Under the pieces are notes generated by a model. It searched no databases, was not told the DNA's origin, and saw only the letters and a program-made list of their open reading frames with translations. The translations under genes were made by a program, and so were the position numbers. Shown in pieces: positions 11,883 to 20,677 of a stretch of 64,000 bases of DNA (positions are counted from its first letter, which is position 1; each line of letters starts with the position of its first letter). Source of the stretch: Mycobacterium sp. GA-2829 (lineage in GTDB: Bacteria; Actinomycetota; Actinomycetes; Mycobacteriales; Mycobacteriaceae); NCBI RefSeq assembly GCF_001499965.1, contig NZ_LQIT01000002.1, positions 62,001 to 126,000 of the forward strand, in the 5' to 3' direction.

Positions 11883-13200
11883 TGACCACCGTCCGGTCGA
11901 AGGCTCCACGGCTGTCGAGCACCTCGCGCACGACCTGTTCGGCGAGACCGACCGATGAGTTCCAGCTCGTGACGTCGGGATAGATCTGGGCGGTGGTGGC
12001 CAGGAACACGTTGGTACTGCCGACGCGGACCGCGGGCATCCGAGCGTGGTAGCCCAGCGTCGGGATCGGTTCGACGAACGGCGCTTTGAAGATCCGGACG
12101 TCCTCGATGGTGCCCAGTCGGTCGGGGTAGAGCGCACGCAGCTGGGCCGACCAGCGCCGTGCGATATCGGCGTCCGGTTCGGCGAACAACGCCGAATCCC
12201 GGCCGCAGTAGTGCATGACGTACACCAGCGATCGGCCGCCGTAACGCTCGGTGCCGGTGAGTGCCGACATCTCCACGACACCGTCGAAATCGGTGCCGCA
12301 GTTGATGACCGGCGCCCAGTAGTGACCGTCGAGTGGCCGGTCCAGGAGGAAGACCGCGTTCACCACACCCTGGTAGTCCAGTCGCACCTGCGGCAGCTGC
12401 GCCCGCAGCGGTTCGTCGGCGAGCGTGCGCAACAACGGTATCGGCACCGTGGACACGACCGACTGCGCGGCGATCTCCTCGCCGGTCGCCAGCCGGACCG
12501 TCACGCCGTGTCCGTCGGTCGATACCTCCCGCACACTGACACCCAGATCGATTCGGCCCTTGGTGGATTCGATCGCCGTCCGCAGCCGGTCGACGATCAC
12601 CGTGTAGGTGCCCGCGGGGTAACCCCTGGTCGCGACGTTGCTCTCCCGGCCCAACCGCTGGTAGAGGTAGCGGGCGGGGACCTCGCCGAACGCGTCGCCG
12701 AACTTCGCGCCGAACAATGGTTTGAGCAGCCGCTGCCACACGGTGTCGCCGTAGACGCCACGCAGCCAGTCCTCGGTCCTGGTGTTGTCGAGATCCTTGC
12801 CGCGGCCGAGCCTGCGCAACAGCAGTGACACGGCGCCGAACCGGATCCGGTGGCTCAACCGCAGCGGGCTGAAGCGCAGGAGGTCCACCGCGCTGTTGAA
12901 CGCGAAGCGACGACCGTCGATATTCATGCCCATCGTGGTCTGCTGCCAGCGGATGGTGTCGCCGAGCCCGAGTTCGTCGAGCAGGGGCAGCAGATGTTCG
13001 TCGGTCGGCATCACACAGTGGTAGAACCGCTCGATCTCGATGCCGCCGATCTCGCCACCCATGCCCAGTCCGCCGAGCCGGTCGGCGCTCTCGACGAGGC
13101 GCACGGGGACCGCGGCGCGGCTGAGTCGATAGGCCGCCGTGAGGCCCGAGATGCCGCCGCCGATGACGACGACGGGTCGTTGTCCGGCCGGTGTGGACAT
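11875..13200 (-). CDS. FAD-dependent amine-oxidase-like enzyme of the glycan cluster
   Basis: A 441-residue flavoprotein of the protoporphyrinogen-oxidase/UDP-galactopyranose-mutase-like superfamily. The N-terminal dinucleotide fold VVVIGGGISGLTAAYRLS, the ESADRLGG ribose loop and a C-terminal TTAQIYPDVTSWN-SVGLAEQV flavin segment are evident. Such enzymes often sit in surface-glycan clusters beside a GT2 and an initiating transferase, as here. The substrate is unknown. A mutase acting on a nucleotide or lipid-linked sugar is a guess from context. The gene begins directly at the stop of the GT2 gene with no gap. Confidence 0.75.
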   Translation of the reverse strand: MSTPAGQRPVVVIGGGISGLTAAYRLSRAAVPVRLVESADRLGGLGMGGEIGGIEIERFYHCVMPTDEHLLPLLDELGLGDTIRWQQTTMGMNIDGRRFAFNSAVDLLRFSPLRLSHRIRFGAVSLLLRRLGRGKDLDNTRTEDWLRGVYGDTVWQRLLKPLFGAKFGDAFGEVPARYLYQRLGRESNVATRGYPAGTYTVIVDRLRTAIESTKGRIDLGVSVREVSTDGHGVTVRLATGEEIAAQSVVSTVPIPLLRTLADEPLRAQLPQVRLDYQGVVNAVFLLDRPLDGHYWAPVINCGTDFDGVVEMSALTGTERYGGRSLVYVMHYCGRDSALFAEPDADIARRWSAQLRALYPDRLGTIEDVRIFKAPFVEPIPTLGYHARMPAVRVGSTNVFLATTAQIYPDVTSWNSSVGLAEQVVREVLDSRGAFDRTVVNA

Positions 13201-13998
13201 CTAGACCTGCCGGTAGGGCGCGGGCGTGAACGATTCGCGGACAAGCAGTTTGAAGTACTGCCGGAGAGTGCGGGCCAACTTCAGCTTGCTCGCGCCCTGT
13301 TTGCGGTCGTACTGCAGGACCAGCGGCACCTCGGCGATGCGCGGATTGCAGTGCCGCAGTTTGAGCAGCAGTTCGACCATGCAGGCGAAGCCCTGTTCGA
13401 CGACGAGGCGCTCACCCCAGTGACCGGTCGCCCTGCGCAGCAGCGAGACGCGGTAGGCGCGGTAACCGCTGGTGAAGTCGCGGACCCCGTCGATTTTGGC
13501 GACCGTGCGGAACATGTGCGCCGCCCCTCGGGACATCACCCGGCGCAACGGCGGGGCCGTGGTGTCGTCGCCGCCGTCGGTGAAGCGGGAGCAGATCGCG
13601 ATGTCGGCGCCGTTGTCGATCTCACGGACCAGCGCGGTCACCAGCGTGGGGTCGTGGGTGTCGTCGGCGTCCATCACCACGAGGACGTCGTCGTCGGATG
13701 CGGTCGCCAACACGGACCGCAGCCCGGTCTGAATCGCTTGGCCCAGACCGAGATTGACCTCGTGGCTGACGACGTTCACCGTCAGGCTCTCGGGTCCGTC
13801 GGCCGCGACGGCGGCGGTGCCGTCCGCCGAACCGTCGTCGATGACCCAGACGGTGAGCGGTTGGGTCGCGGCGAGGCGGTCGATGCGTTCGAGGAGGGGG
13901 CGCAGGGATCCCTCCTCGTTGTACGCCGGCAGCACGATGTGCACCTGCTTGTGGCGCACTGCGGTGTCGACGTGGTCCCGGACGAGCGTGTCGGTCAT
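13201..13998 (-). CDS. family 2 glycosyltransferase (polyprenyl-phosphate type)
   Basis: A 265-residue GT-A enzyme resembling dolichol/polyprenyl-phosphate mannose or glucose synthases. It shows HIVLPAYNEEGSL, VIDDGSADGT, the DxD-type VMDADDTHDP and a conserved FTSGYRAYRV near the acceptor site. There are no obvious C-terminal membrane helices, so it is probably a peripheral enzyme. Likely product: a polyprenyl-phosphate monosaccharide donor for GT87-type enzymes such as the one at 15346; this is inference. ATG at 13998 has AAGGA upstream. It starts the minus-strand operon GT2-FAD-initiating transferase. Confidence 0.82.
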   Translation of the reverse strand: MTDTLVRDHVDTAVRHKQVHIVLPAYNEEGSLRPLLERIDRLAATQPLTVWVIDDGSADGTAAVAADGPESLTVNVVSHEVNLGLGQAIQTGLRSVLATASDDDVLVVMDADDTHDPTLVTALVREIDNGADIAICSRFTDGGDDTTAPPLRRVMSRGAAHMFRTVAKIDGVRDFTSGYRAYRVSLLRRATGHWGERLVVEQGFACMVELLLKLRHCNPRIAEVPLVLQYDRKQGASKLKLARTLRQYFKLLVRESFTPAPYRQV

Positions 13999-14590
13999 GG
14001 CGATCCTTCGGGGTTCTGGTGCCACTGTGCGGGTGGCGGAGCGGTTGAGTTCGGCGGTCGGTGTGCTCGTGCGCGGTGTCGGTGGGCCGCCGGCCGATAC
14101 GTCCGTGGCAACGCATCGACGCTCAGCGGTGCGGCCCACGTCAACGTCACAGACACGCGCTCTCGTGGCGGTGCCAGACGACGTCGACCGGGTGTTGCTG
14201 TCCATTTTGTGTTCGCTCGTGCGAATACAGCTAATAACTACACCACGCTAACGGCATTCGCACAATGAAGAGACGTACGTCACAACATGCGGTCATCTAG
14301 GTTTGCGTCGGAACGCGGTGGGTAGATGCGAAGCGCCCTGATCTGTGGTTTCAGTGCGTATGCAGGCATCGGCGCGATTGCCGACGTCCGGCATCGGCGT
14401 CAATTTCGTGGGCGGGCGGCACGTGCGCCGACTTGATTACGTGTCGTCGAAGTGCGATCACAGCATCGGTTCATGACAAAGCTGTGACGGGTGTGGCGCT
14501 CGCGCCTGCTCGATGCGACGGGCAGGGCGACGGCTCGTCCGGCCGCGCGCAGATGTTCGCGAACGCAGCAAAGTGGACGAGCGGTGCGGG
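13999..14590. other. 592-base intergenic region without a supported gene
   Basis: This spacer lies upstream of the GT2 operon and downstream of birA. No open frame here has codon character. It is AT-richer around 14200-14300. An 8-base inverted repeat GTGCGAAT/ATTCGCAC occupies 14219-14226 and 14256-14263. A direct repeat GGCATCGGCG lies at 14365-14374 and 14390-14399. The promoter of the GT2-FAD-initiating transferase operon must be in this stretch, but I cannot place it with confidence. Confidence 0.45.
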
Positions 14591-15400
14591 TCAGTTCGGG
14601 CGGTCGGGGCGCAGGTGGGTGATGTCGCCTGCGGCGACGGTCACGGTGTGGGCTCCGGACCGGATGGTCAAGCGGCCGAGCTCATCGATGTCGGTGGCGG
14701 TGCCCCGCAGCTGCCGGTCCCCGGGCAGGGTGGCGGTGACGTCCCGGCCGAGTGTGAGGCTGTGACGGCGGTAGTCGGCGATCAGTTCCGCGTCGGCGCC
14801 GCGGGCGGCGCCCCAGCGGGCGATGCGTTCGCCGAGGTGTCGCAGCAGCGCCGCGGCGAGCGCATTGCGGTCGACGTTGCGGGCGCCGAGCATGCGTAAC
14901 GACGTCGCCCTGGTGTCAGGTGCATCAGCGGCGCTCAGGGTGACGTTGAGCCCGACGCCGACGACCACCACCGACTGCGGCGCCGCGACTTCGGCGAGGA
15001 TCCCCGCCAGTTTGCCCTCGCCGACGAGGACGTCGTTCGGCCACTTGAGTCCCGCCTCGACGCCCGACACCTCGGACACGGCGTCCCGGACGGCGACCCC
15101 GGTGAGCAGCGGCAGCCACCCCCAGGCATCCGGCGGGACACCGGCGGTGTCGACCGCCACGGACATCGCGAGTTGGGAGCCGGGGGGCGCGGTCCACCGC
15201 CGCCCGTGCCTACCGCGTCCGGCGCTCTGGTAATCGGTGATCAGGACGGACCCGGCGATGTCCTCCCCGGCCGCCGCGCGGGCCAGGAGATCGGCGTTGG
15301 TCGACCCTGTTTCGTCGACGACGTCGAGGCGACGCCACGGCGTCGTCAGCGACTCACGAAGTGTCGCGACGTCCAGCGGGCGCGGGTTCTCGGTGTCCAC
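14591..15400 (-). CDS. birA: biotin-[acetyl-CoA-carboxylase] ligase BirA
   Basis: A 269-residue biotin protein ligase without an N-terminal DNA-binding domain, as in other mycobacteria. It activates biotin to biotinyl-AMP and attaches it to the carboxylase alpha subunits (partners of AccD5). Motifs: GRGRHGRRW at 61-69 and the catalytic lysine K119 in KWPNDV. Ortholog of Rv3279c. In M. tuberculosis birA is adjacent and divergent to accD5. Here it is about 10 kb away, in the opposite relative orientation, inside the glycan cluster. Its first 55 bases overlap the end of the upstream GT87 gene, which is unusually long and may mean a later true start. Confidence 0.92.
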   Translation of the reverse strand: MDTENPRPLDVATLRESLTTPWRRLDVVDETGSTNADLLARAAAGEDIAGSVLITDYQSAGRGRHGRRWTAPPGSQLAMSVAVDTAGVPPDAWGWLPLLTGVAVRDAVSEVSGVEAGLKWPNDVLVGEGKLAGILAEVAAPQSVVVVGVGLNVTLSAADAPDTRATSLRMLGARNVDRNALAAALLRHLGERIARWGAARGADAELIADYRRHSLTLGRDVTATLPGDRQLRGTATDIDELGRLTIRSGAHTVTVAAGDITHLRPDRPN

Positions 15401-16695
15401 TCGGTCGAGCCTAGATCCGGTGGTCTCCGGCCGATCCGCCAGAGTCCGAACGCCAGCGCGGCGGTCCCGAGGAGCAGCAGGATGCGCATCACCGCGATCG
15501 TCGTCCCGGGCCCCACCACGACGTCGATGGGATGCCAGCGCGCCGCGAAGGCCGCGATGCCGAGCGCGGCAAGGCCCGGAAGCATCGCGCGGCGGACGTC
15601 GCGATCACCGGCCCTGCACACGGTCGTGCCGGCCAGCGCGGTGGGTGCCAGGAGCCACATCGCGTCGTAGCTGATGTGGTAGAAGGCCAGCAGCGCGATG
15701 CTCAACGCCAACACCACACCGATGAGCGGCAGGCCGAGGCGCTCGGCCGCGCGGACCGCGACGACCATCGCGATCACACCGGCCGCCAGACCGGCCACCG
15801 TCGCCCACCCGCCCACCGATAGCCCGTGGTCCAGTGCGCTGCCGACGACGTCGATCCGCTCCCCGAGATACTCGACGGCGCGACGCGCGGACGACCCACC
15901 GGCATTGCCCGCGAGGGTATGCAACCACGGGATCAGTCCGGACGGTCCACCCGCGGCCCACACCGCGACGGCGAGCGAGACGCCGCCCGCCAACGTGGCG
16001 CCGAAAGCGGCTGTACGCCAGCGCTTCTGAGCGAGCAAGATGATGACGACGAACAACCCGATGTGCGGTTTGAGACACGTGACCGCCGTACACAGCACCG
16101 CCACGGACGGCCGCCTGGTCAGCAGCGCGGGGGCGGCGAGCAGTCCGTAGAGCACCGAGGGCTGCCCGTAGCCGACGGCGTCGGCGACGGTGCGTGCCAG
16201 CCACAGCACCGTGACCCCGGCCGCGGCCGCGGTGAGCCGCTCGGCGCGGTCGACGGGCGCGGGGACCCGCCACTGCTGCAGACAGCGGGCGCCCGCCCAT
16301 GCGCCGACCGCGACGACGACCGCGACGTTCACCACGACCGCGAGGGTCACCGCCATCTGCCACGGCAGCGCGCCGAACGGCAGCCACAACGCGAGATGAC
16401 CGGGTGCGTAGGTCGGAAAGTCCTGGGCGAACGGGAACTGAGCGGCGTAGGCCGCGCCGTCGTACGGATCGCCGCCTGCGAGAAGCCATTTCGTCGGCAG
16501 CCAGATGGTGTCGCGGAAATCGACCATCGCGGCGTCCCGGCATCCCGGTGTCGGGCACGGCGCCTGTGCGTCCCACCGGGTCCGCTCCGACCACACCTTG
16601 AGGGCGTTGAAGACGGTGAGCACGATGGCCGCACCCGCGGTGAGTGCCATCGCGACACCGCGGCCGGCGGTGGGCCGGGATGAACGCCCCGCCAC
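15346..16695 (-). CDS. GT87-family (DUF2029) polytopic glycosyltransferase
   Basis: A 449-residue protein with about ten to eleven hydrophobic helices. After the first helix comes the external loop DFRDTIWLPTKWLLAGGDPYD, typical of GT87 mannosyltransferases such as PimE, which take sugar from polyprenyl-phosphate donors on the outer face of the membrane. GTG at 16695 is well supported by AAGGAG five bases upstream. It would extend or decorate the cluster's glycan in the periplasm; the sugar is unknown. It is divergent from the GT2-Wzx unit. Confidence 0.8.
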   Translation of the reverse strand: MAGRSSRPTAGRGVAMALTAGAAIVLTVFNALKVWSERTRWDAQAPCPTPGCRDAAMVDFRDTIWLPTKWLLAGGDPYDGAAYAAQFPFAQDFPTYAPGHLALWLPFGALPWQMAVTLAVVVNVAVVVAVGAWAGARCLQQWRVPAPVDRAERLTAAAAGVTVLWLARTVADAVGYGQPSVLYGLLAAPALLTRRPSVAVLCTAVTCLKPHIGLFVVIILLAQKRWRTAAFGATLAGGVSLAVAVWAAGGPSGLIPWLHTLAGNAGGSSARRAVEYLGERIDVVGSALDHGLSVGGWATVAGLAAGVIAMVVAVRAAERLGLPLIGVVLALSIALLAFYHISYDAMWLLAPTALAGTTVCRAGDRDVRRAMLPGLAALGIAAFAARWHPIDVVVGPGTTIAVMRILLLLGTAALAFGLWRIGRRPPDLGSTEWTPRTRARWTSRHFVSR

Positions 16696-16890
16696 GTGGT
16701 CTCCTTCCGTCCACACGGATCGTCCGACCACCATAGCGAAACGATTCGCGGGCGCGAACTGTGGCAATGCCTGCCAGCGGGCACCCCCGGCTCGGTGCGG
16801 TGTGCGGCGACGTCGGCGGGCCTGCTTCGCGAACGGGTGGGCCGTCGGATGTCGCAGCACCTCAAAAGTGCAGTAAGCTACGGCATCGAC

Positions 16891-17865
16891 GTGACCCACC
16901 CACCTCAGAAGGACGTCATCTCCCGTGCGCACGAATCGCCAGCGAACCCCGGAAGCCGGGCAGTGACCCCGCCCAGCGAGGACAACATCGACGGATTTGC
17001 CGCTGCGTCCGGTCGTCCGGCGCTCTCGCTGGTCTGCACCACCGTGGGGCGGCCGGATGCGCTGCGGCGCCTCGCGACATCGGTCGCCGAGAGCGAGATG
17101 GCCGAGCGCATCGAGTTCGTGCTCGTCGACCAGAGTGCCGGGCAGTCGTGCGCGCAGCTGCTTCGCACGCTGGACCTGCCCGGCCCTGTCCACGTCACGA
17201 CCAGCGGCAGGGGCGCATCGGCCGGCCGCAACGCCGGGACGCCGCTGGCCACCGCGCCGATCGTGGGCTACCCGGACGACAACTGCTGGTACCCGCCGCG
17301 AACCCTGCGCACGGTCGTCGAGATCCTCGCCGAACACCCCGAGTGGGCCGGTGTGGGCGGTATCCAGATCACCGAGGACGGCCGTCCGTCGATGTTGCGG
17401 TGGCTCGACCGGTCGGCGGTGATCAGCAGGCGCAACTTCATGCACACCTCGATCTGCTCGACGGTGTTCCTGCGCCGCAGTGCGTTACCGTCGGCGGCGC
17501 CGTTCGACGAATCCATCGGCACCGGGTCGGCGGGCCGCCGCGGCGCGGGAGAGGAGTCCGACCTGCTGCTCCGCGTCATCGCAGCCGGACACACCCTCTT
17601 CTACCGGCCGGACCTGCACATCTACCAGGACGACCACCGCGACGAGCCGACCGCGGAGTTCATCGAGAAGATGCGCAAGTACGGCGTGGGCAACGGCCAT
17701 CTGTGGCGCAGGCACCGATTGGCGCCGCACCGGTTGGCCTACTACTCCGCCCGCAAACTGGTCGGGGCGGCGGTACACGCCGCACGCCGCGAACCCGTCC
17801 TCGCCCGCGCGGATCTGGCCTTCCTGACCGGTCAGCTGAGGGGCTGGCTGGGCACGGAGTCATGA
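16891..17865 (+). CDS. family 2 glycosyltransferase
   Basis: About 324 residues with a GT-A fold: ALSLVCTTVGRPDAL, VLVDQSAG, the Asn/Asp-rich GASAGRNAG and a DD(N) metal motif in VGYPDDNCWYP, then EESDLLLRVIAAG. The Leu-rich end matches capsule-type GT2 enzymes that hand sugar to a lipid-linked acceptor on the cytoplasmic side. The start is uncertain: GTG 16891, ATG 16849 and GTG 16963 are all in frame, and none has a strong ribosome site. The stop overlaps the flippase ATG by four bases. Confidence 0.82.
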   Translation: MTHPPQKDVISRAHESPANPGSRAVTPPSEDNIDGFAAASGRPALSLVCTTVGRPDALRRLATSVAESEMAERIEFVLVDQSAGQSCAQLLRTLDLPGPVHVTTSGRGASAGRNAGTPLATAPIVGYPDDNCWYPPRTLRTVVEILAEHPEWAGVGGIQITEDGRPSMLRWLDRSAVISRRNFMHTSICSTVFLRRSALPSAAPFDESIGTGSAGRRGAGEESDLLLRVIAAGHTLFYRPDLHIYQDDHRDEPTAEFIEKMRKYGVGNGHLWRRHRLAPHRLAYYSARKLVGAAVHAARREPVLARADLAFLTGQLRGWLGTES

Positions 17866-19187
17866 CGCCTGCGACCTCGCAGGACCGCGCCGCGCACTCG
17901 GAACTGCGGCGCAGCTTCGGATGGCGGACCGCGGCCGCCGCCGGTGGTCTGCTGTCGACGCTGGTGCTGACGGTGATCGCCTATCGGGCTCTCGACGCGA
18001 GGGACGCGGCGGCGTTCTTCGCCATCCTCGCCGCGTTGTCGATCGGCCCGCTGATGGGACGACTCGGTTTGGGGCCGAACGTGATTCGCCTGATGGCCGC
18101 CGAAGGGCATCCCGTCCGCCGACGCGCGATCGCCTCGTCTCACCTCGGGGCCACCGCACTGCTGTCGACGGTGAGCGCACCCGTCGTCGCCGTGATCGCC
18201 ACCTGGTCGCTGCGCGGCCAGGCGCACTATGTGGCCGTGCTGACGCTCGCTGCGACCGCGATCGTCGCCGAATCCGTTCGGCTCACCCTCAGCGATGTGT
18301 TCGCGGCCACCGGCCGAGTCCGCGCTTCGGTGGCCACCACCCATCACGTGCGGAGCATGCTGGTGCTGCCCTTGGTCGGGATGGTCGCCTTCGCGGTGCC
18401 CGCGCCGACTCTGCTCGAGGTGACGGGGGTCTACACGGTCGTGGCGTGCCTGCAGTTGGGTGTCGCACTGGCCGGCGCGCGAAGCCACCTGACTCTCGCC
18501 CGAGGCGGTGTCCCGTTGCGCGGGGCGATAGGCGCAGGCGCCAAGCTGTTCACGCTCGATCTCACAGCGTTCCTCGCACTGTCCGGCACGGTGTGGCTTG
18601 CCGCCATCGTGTTCGCCCCCGGTGCGGCGGCGCAGTACTCGGCGGCCGCCACGCTGGCACTACAGGTGACAGTCCTGGAAAGCCTTGCCGCGCTGGCGGT
18701 GACGCCGCCCGCGGCGCGGATGTGGGCGGCAGGTGCGCGTGACGAGGTGGTCCGCACGCTGTCGGCGGTCGCAACGCTGAGCACCGCGGTGACCGCCACA
18801 GTCGTCGTGGTCCTCGCGGTGGCCGGACCGACCCTGCTCGCCCTCGCCTATGGCGATTCCCTGCGGGCGGCCGGGCCGCTGCTGGTGATCATGGCAGCGG
18901 GGGGACTGGCCAAGACGGCGCTCGGTGTGAACGTCACGCTGCTCATCGTCAGCGGACACATCGCCGAGGCTGCCCGTACCGCGGTGGCGGTGCTGGCGGT
19001 GACCGTCCCGGCGGCGGTCGTCGCGGCTGTCTGGGGTGGACCGTTCGCCCTGGCGGTGGTGTCGGCGTTGTCGGTGACCGCGATCGCGGTCGCCCAGTGG
19101 TGGTGCACGCGGACCACCGTGGGGACGGCGGCGGGTGCACGGATGTGGCCTTGGGAAGCATGGCAAATCGTGAAGACTTCGCGCTGA
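17862..19187 (+). CDS. Wzx-like polysaccharide flippase
   Basis: A 441-residue polytopic protein with roughly twelve hydrophobic segments spread over its full length, the pattern of MATE/MOP-superfamily oligosaccharide flippases. The ordered small-residue helices, the conserved-type RLGLGPNVIRLM after helix 2 and GAIGAGAKLFTLDL before the second half support this. Its job would be to move the lipid-linked repeat unit to the outer face. ATG 17862 overlaps the GT2 stop (ATGA). The chain-length and polymerase genes follow on the same strand, making a classical Wzx-Wzz-Wzy set. Confidence 0.82.
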   Translation: MTPATSQDRAAHSELRRSFGWRTAAAAGGLLSTLVLTVIAYRALDARDAAAFFAILAALSIGPLMGRLGLGPNVIRLMAAEGHPVRRRAIASSHLGATALLSTVSAPVVAVIATWSLRGQAHYVAVLTLAATAIVAESVRLTLSDVFAATGRVRASVATTHHVRSMLVLPLVGMVAFAVPAPTLLEVTGVYTVVACLQLGVALAGARSHLTLARGGVPLRGAIGAGAKLFTLDLTAFLALSGTVWLAAIVFAPGAAAQYSAAATLALQVTVLESLAALAVTPPAARMWAAGARDEVVRTLSAVATLSTAVTATVVVVLAVAGPTLLALAYGDSLRAAGPLLVIMAAGGLAKTALGVNVTLLIVSGHIAEAARTAVAVLAVTVPAAVVAAVWGGPFALAVVSALSVTAIAVAQWWCTRTTVGTAAGARMWPWEAWQIVKTSR

Positions 19188-19357
19188 GATTCTCTGTCCA
19201 GTAGGTTGCCGGGTCAAAGAAGGGCATCTACGTCGCTCGATTGGCCGCACAAAGCCCGGATGGCGCGTCGTTCCAGATATGAGTTAGTATGCCGGAACAT
19301 ATTCAGCAACGCCACGCTGCGATGGCGGCACGCCGCGACCCGAAGGGGGTACCACCC

Positions 19358-20677
19358 TTGCGCGACACACATCCGGCCACGAAGCCCTCAGCGCTGGCGG
19401 CAGTGACGAGGAGTTCGGCCAACGCGTGGCTGGTCACCATGACCGTGGTCGCACTCGTCGGCGTTGCCGTCGGCGCCGCGCTCGGCACCGCGCTGTACCA
19501 CCCGCAGGACGAGGCGCCGACCGCCAGCGCCCAGATCCGCCTGGCACCGCCCGTCGATCTCATGGCCATGGCCACCGGCGCATCGGCCGACCAATCGGCC
19601 ACCAGCGCAGCCGATTACGTGACCGGGGAGGTGGCCTACCTGTCGGGCCAGGGGTTCGCCCAGGCGCTCGCCACCCGGCTCCGCAAATCAGGTCCCGTGG
19701 ACTTCACCGTCACCCAGAACGCCACGTCCCCGGTGGTCACCTTGATGGCGACCGGCGCGACGCCGGCCGAGGCGACGCGCATCGTCCGGTCCGCGATCGA
19801 CCTGTACGCGACCGGTCTGCGCTCCCGCGTCGACGAACAACTCGCGAGCGTGTCCGAGGCGTTCAAACGGTGGACCGCCGAGGCCGCGCGCGACCCCGGG
19901 CGCCGCGGCCAGATCGCCGCGCTCCGCGCGAACATCGAACTGCAGGCGACGCGGCCGGGCGGTCTCGACGTCCTGGCACCGCCCAGTGCCGATGAGCACT
20001 CCGACACCCACTGGCCGTTCGGCGCGGTATTCGGTGGGCTTCTCGGCGGTGTGCTGGCGCTGGCGGTGCTGACCGGTCACCGCAGTCGCAGCGGCAGGGT
20101 GCGGTCCGCCTTCGACGTCGTCGACGCAGTGGATCCGGCTGCGCTGCAGGGCGTCATCGCCCCGGAGGTCGGTCTGGCACGGCTGCGCCGCACCGATGCG
20201 GAGTCGCAGACCGCGCGAATGCATCTTGCCCGAACGCTCTTCGCGCAGTGCGCCGCGCCCGCCGATGCGCGCATCGTCGTCGTCGGCGCATCCGCGAGAT
20301 CGGGCAGCGCGCAGGTCGCGGCGCTCCTCCGGGATGCGGCCGCCGAGGCACACGGCGACGACGGCATCGTGATCGTCGACGCCGGGGCCCTCGGCGAATC
20401 GGCGTCCACGACGGCCGAGATCGCCGCCGCGACCGAGGTGGTCCTGGTCGCCCGGCTCAACGTCGACACGGTGGATTCCCTGTCCGCGGTGGTGGCCGCG
20501 GCGCGGACTCATCCGGGTGGGGTGAAGGCGGTCCTCACTTTCCAACCGTGGTGGGCGGCACGGTCATCGCGCGCAGGCGGCGATGGTCTCGAGCCCGTCT
20601 CACCGGAGGCGGAATCCGCCACGGTCGGGGATCCCGAGCGGAATGGGTCCGCGCCGCACCCGGTGGCCGCGCATTGA
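19358..20677 (+). CDS. Wzz-like chain-length protein with degenerate nucleotide-binding tail
   Basis: Two membrane helices (about 23-46 and 218-240) flank an extracytoplasmic domain with a predicted coiled region. This is the plan of Wzz polysaccharide co-polymerases fused to a BY-kinase-type domain. The cytoplasmic tail has a strand-loop IVVVGASARSGSAQVA near 303-318, where a Walker A P-loop would stand, but the lysine is missing. A later IVIVDAGAL resembles Walker A' without the usual acidic pair. No C-terminal tyrosine cluster is seen. TTG 19358 is preferred for its AAGGGGG site; ATGs at 19289 and 19322 are also in frame. The stop overlaps the polymerase start. Confidence 0.72.
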   Translation: MRDTHPATKPSALAAVTRSSANAWLVTMTVVALVGVAVGAALGTALYHPQDEAPTASAQIRLAPPVDLMAMATGASADQSATSAADYVTGEVAYLSGQGFAQALATRLRKSGPVDFTVTQNATSPVVTLMATGATPAEATRIVRSAIDLYATGLRSRVDEQLASVSEAFKRWTAEAARDPGRRGQIAALRANIELQATRPGGLDVLAPPSADEHSDTHWPFGAVFGGLLGGVLALAVLTGHRSRSGRVRSAFDVVDAVDPAALQGVIAPEVGLARLRRTDAESQTARMHLARTLFAQCAAPADARIVVVGASARSGSAQVAALLRDAAAEAHGDDGIVIVDAGALGESASTTAEIAAATEVVLVARLNVDTVDSLSAVVAAARTHPGGVKAVLTFQPWWAARSSRAGGDGLEPVSPEAESATVGDPERNGSAPHPVAAH

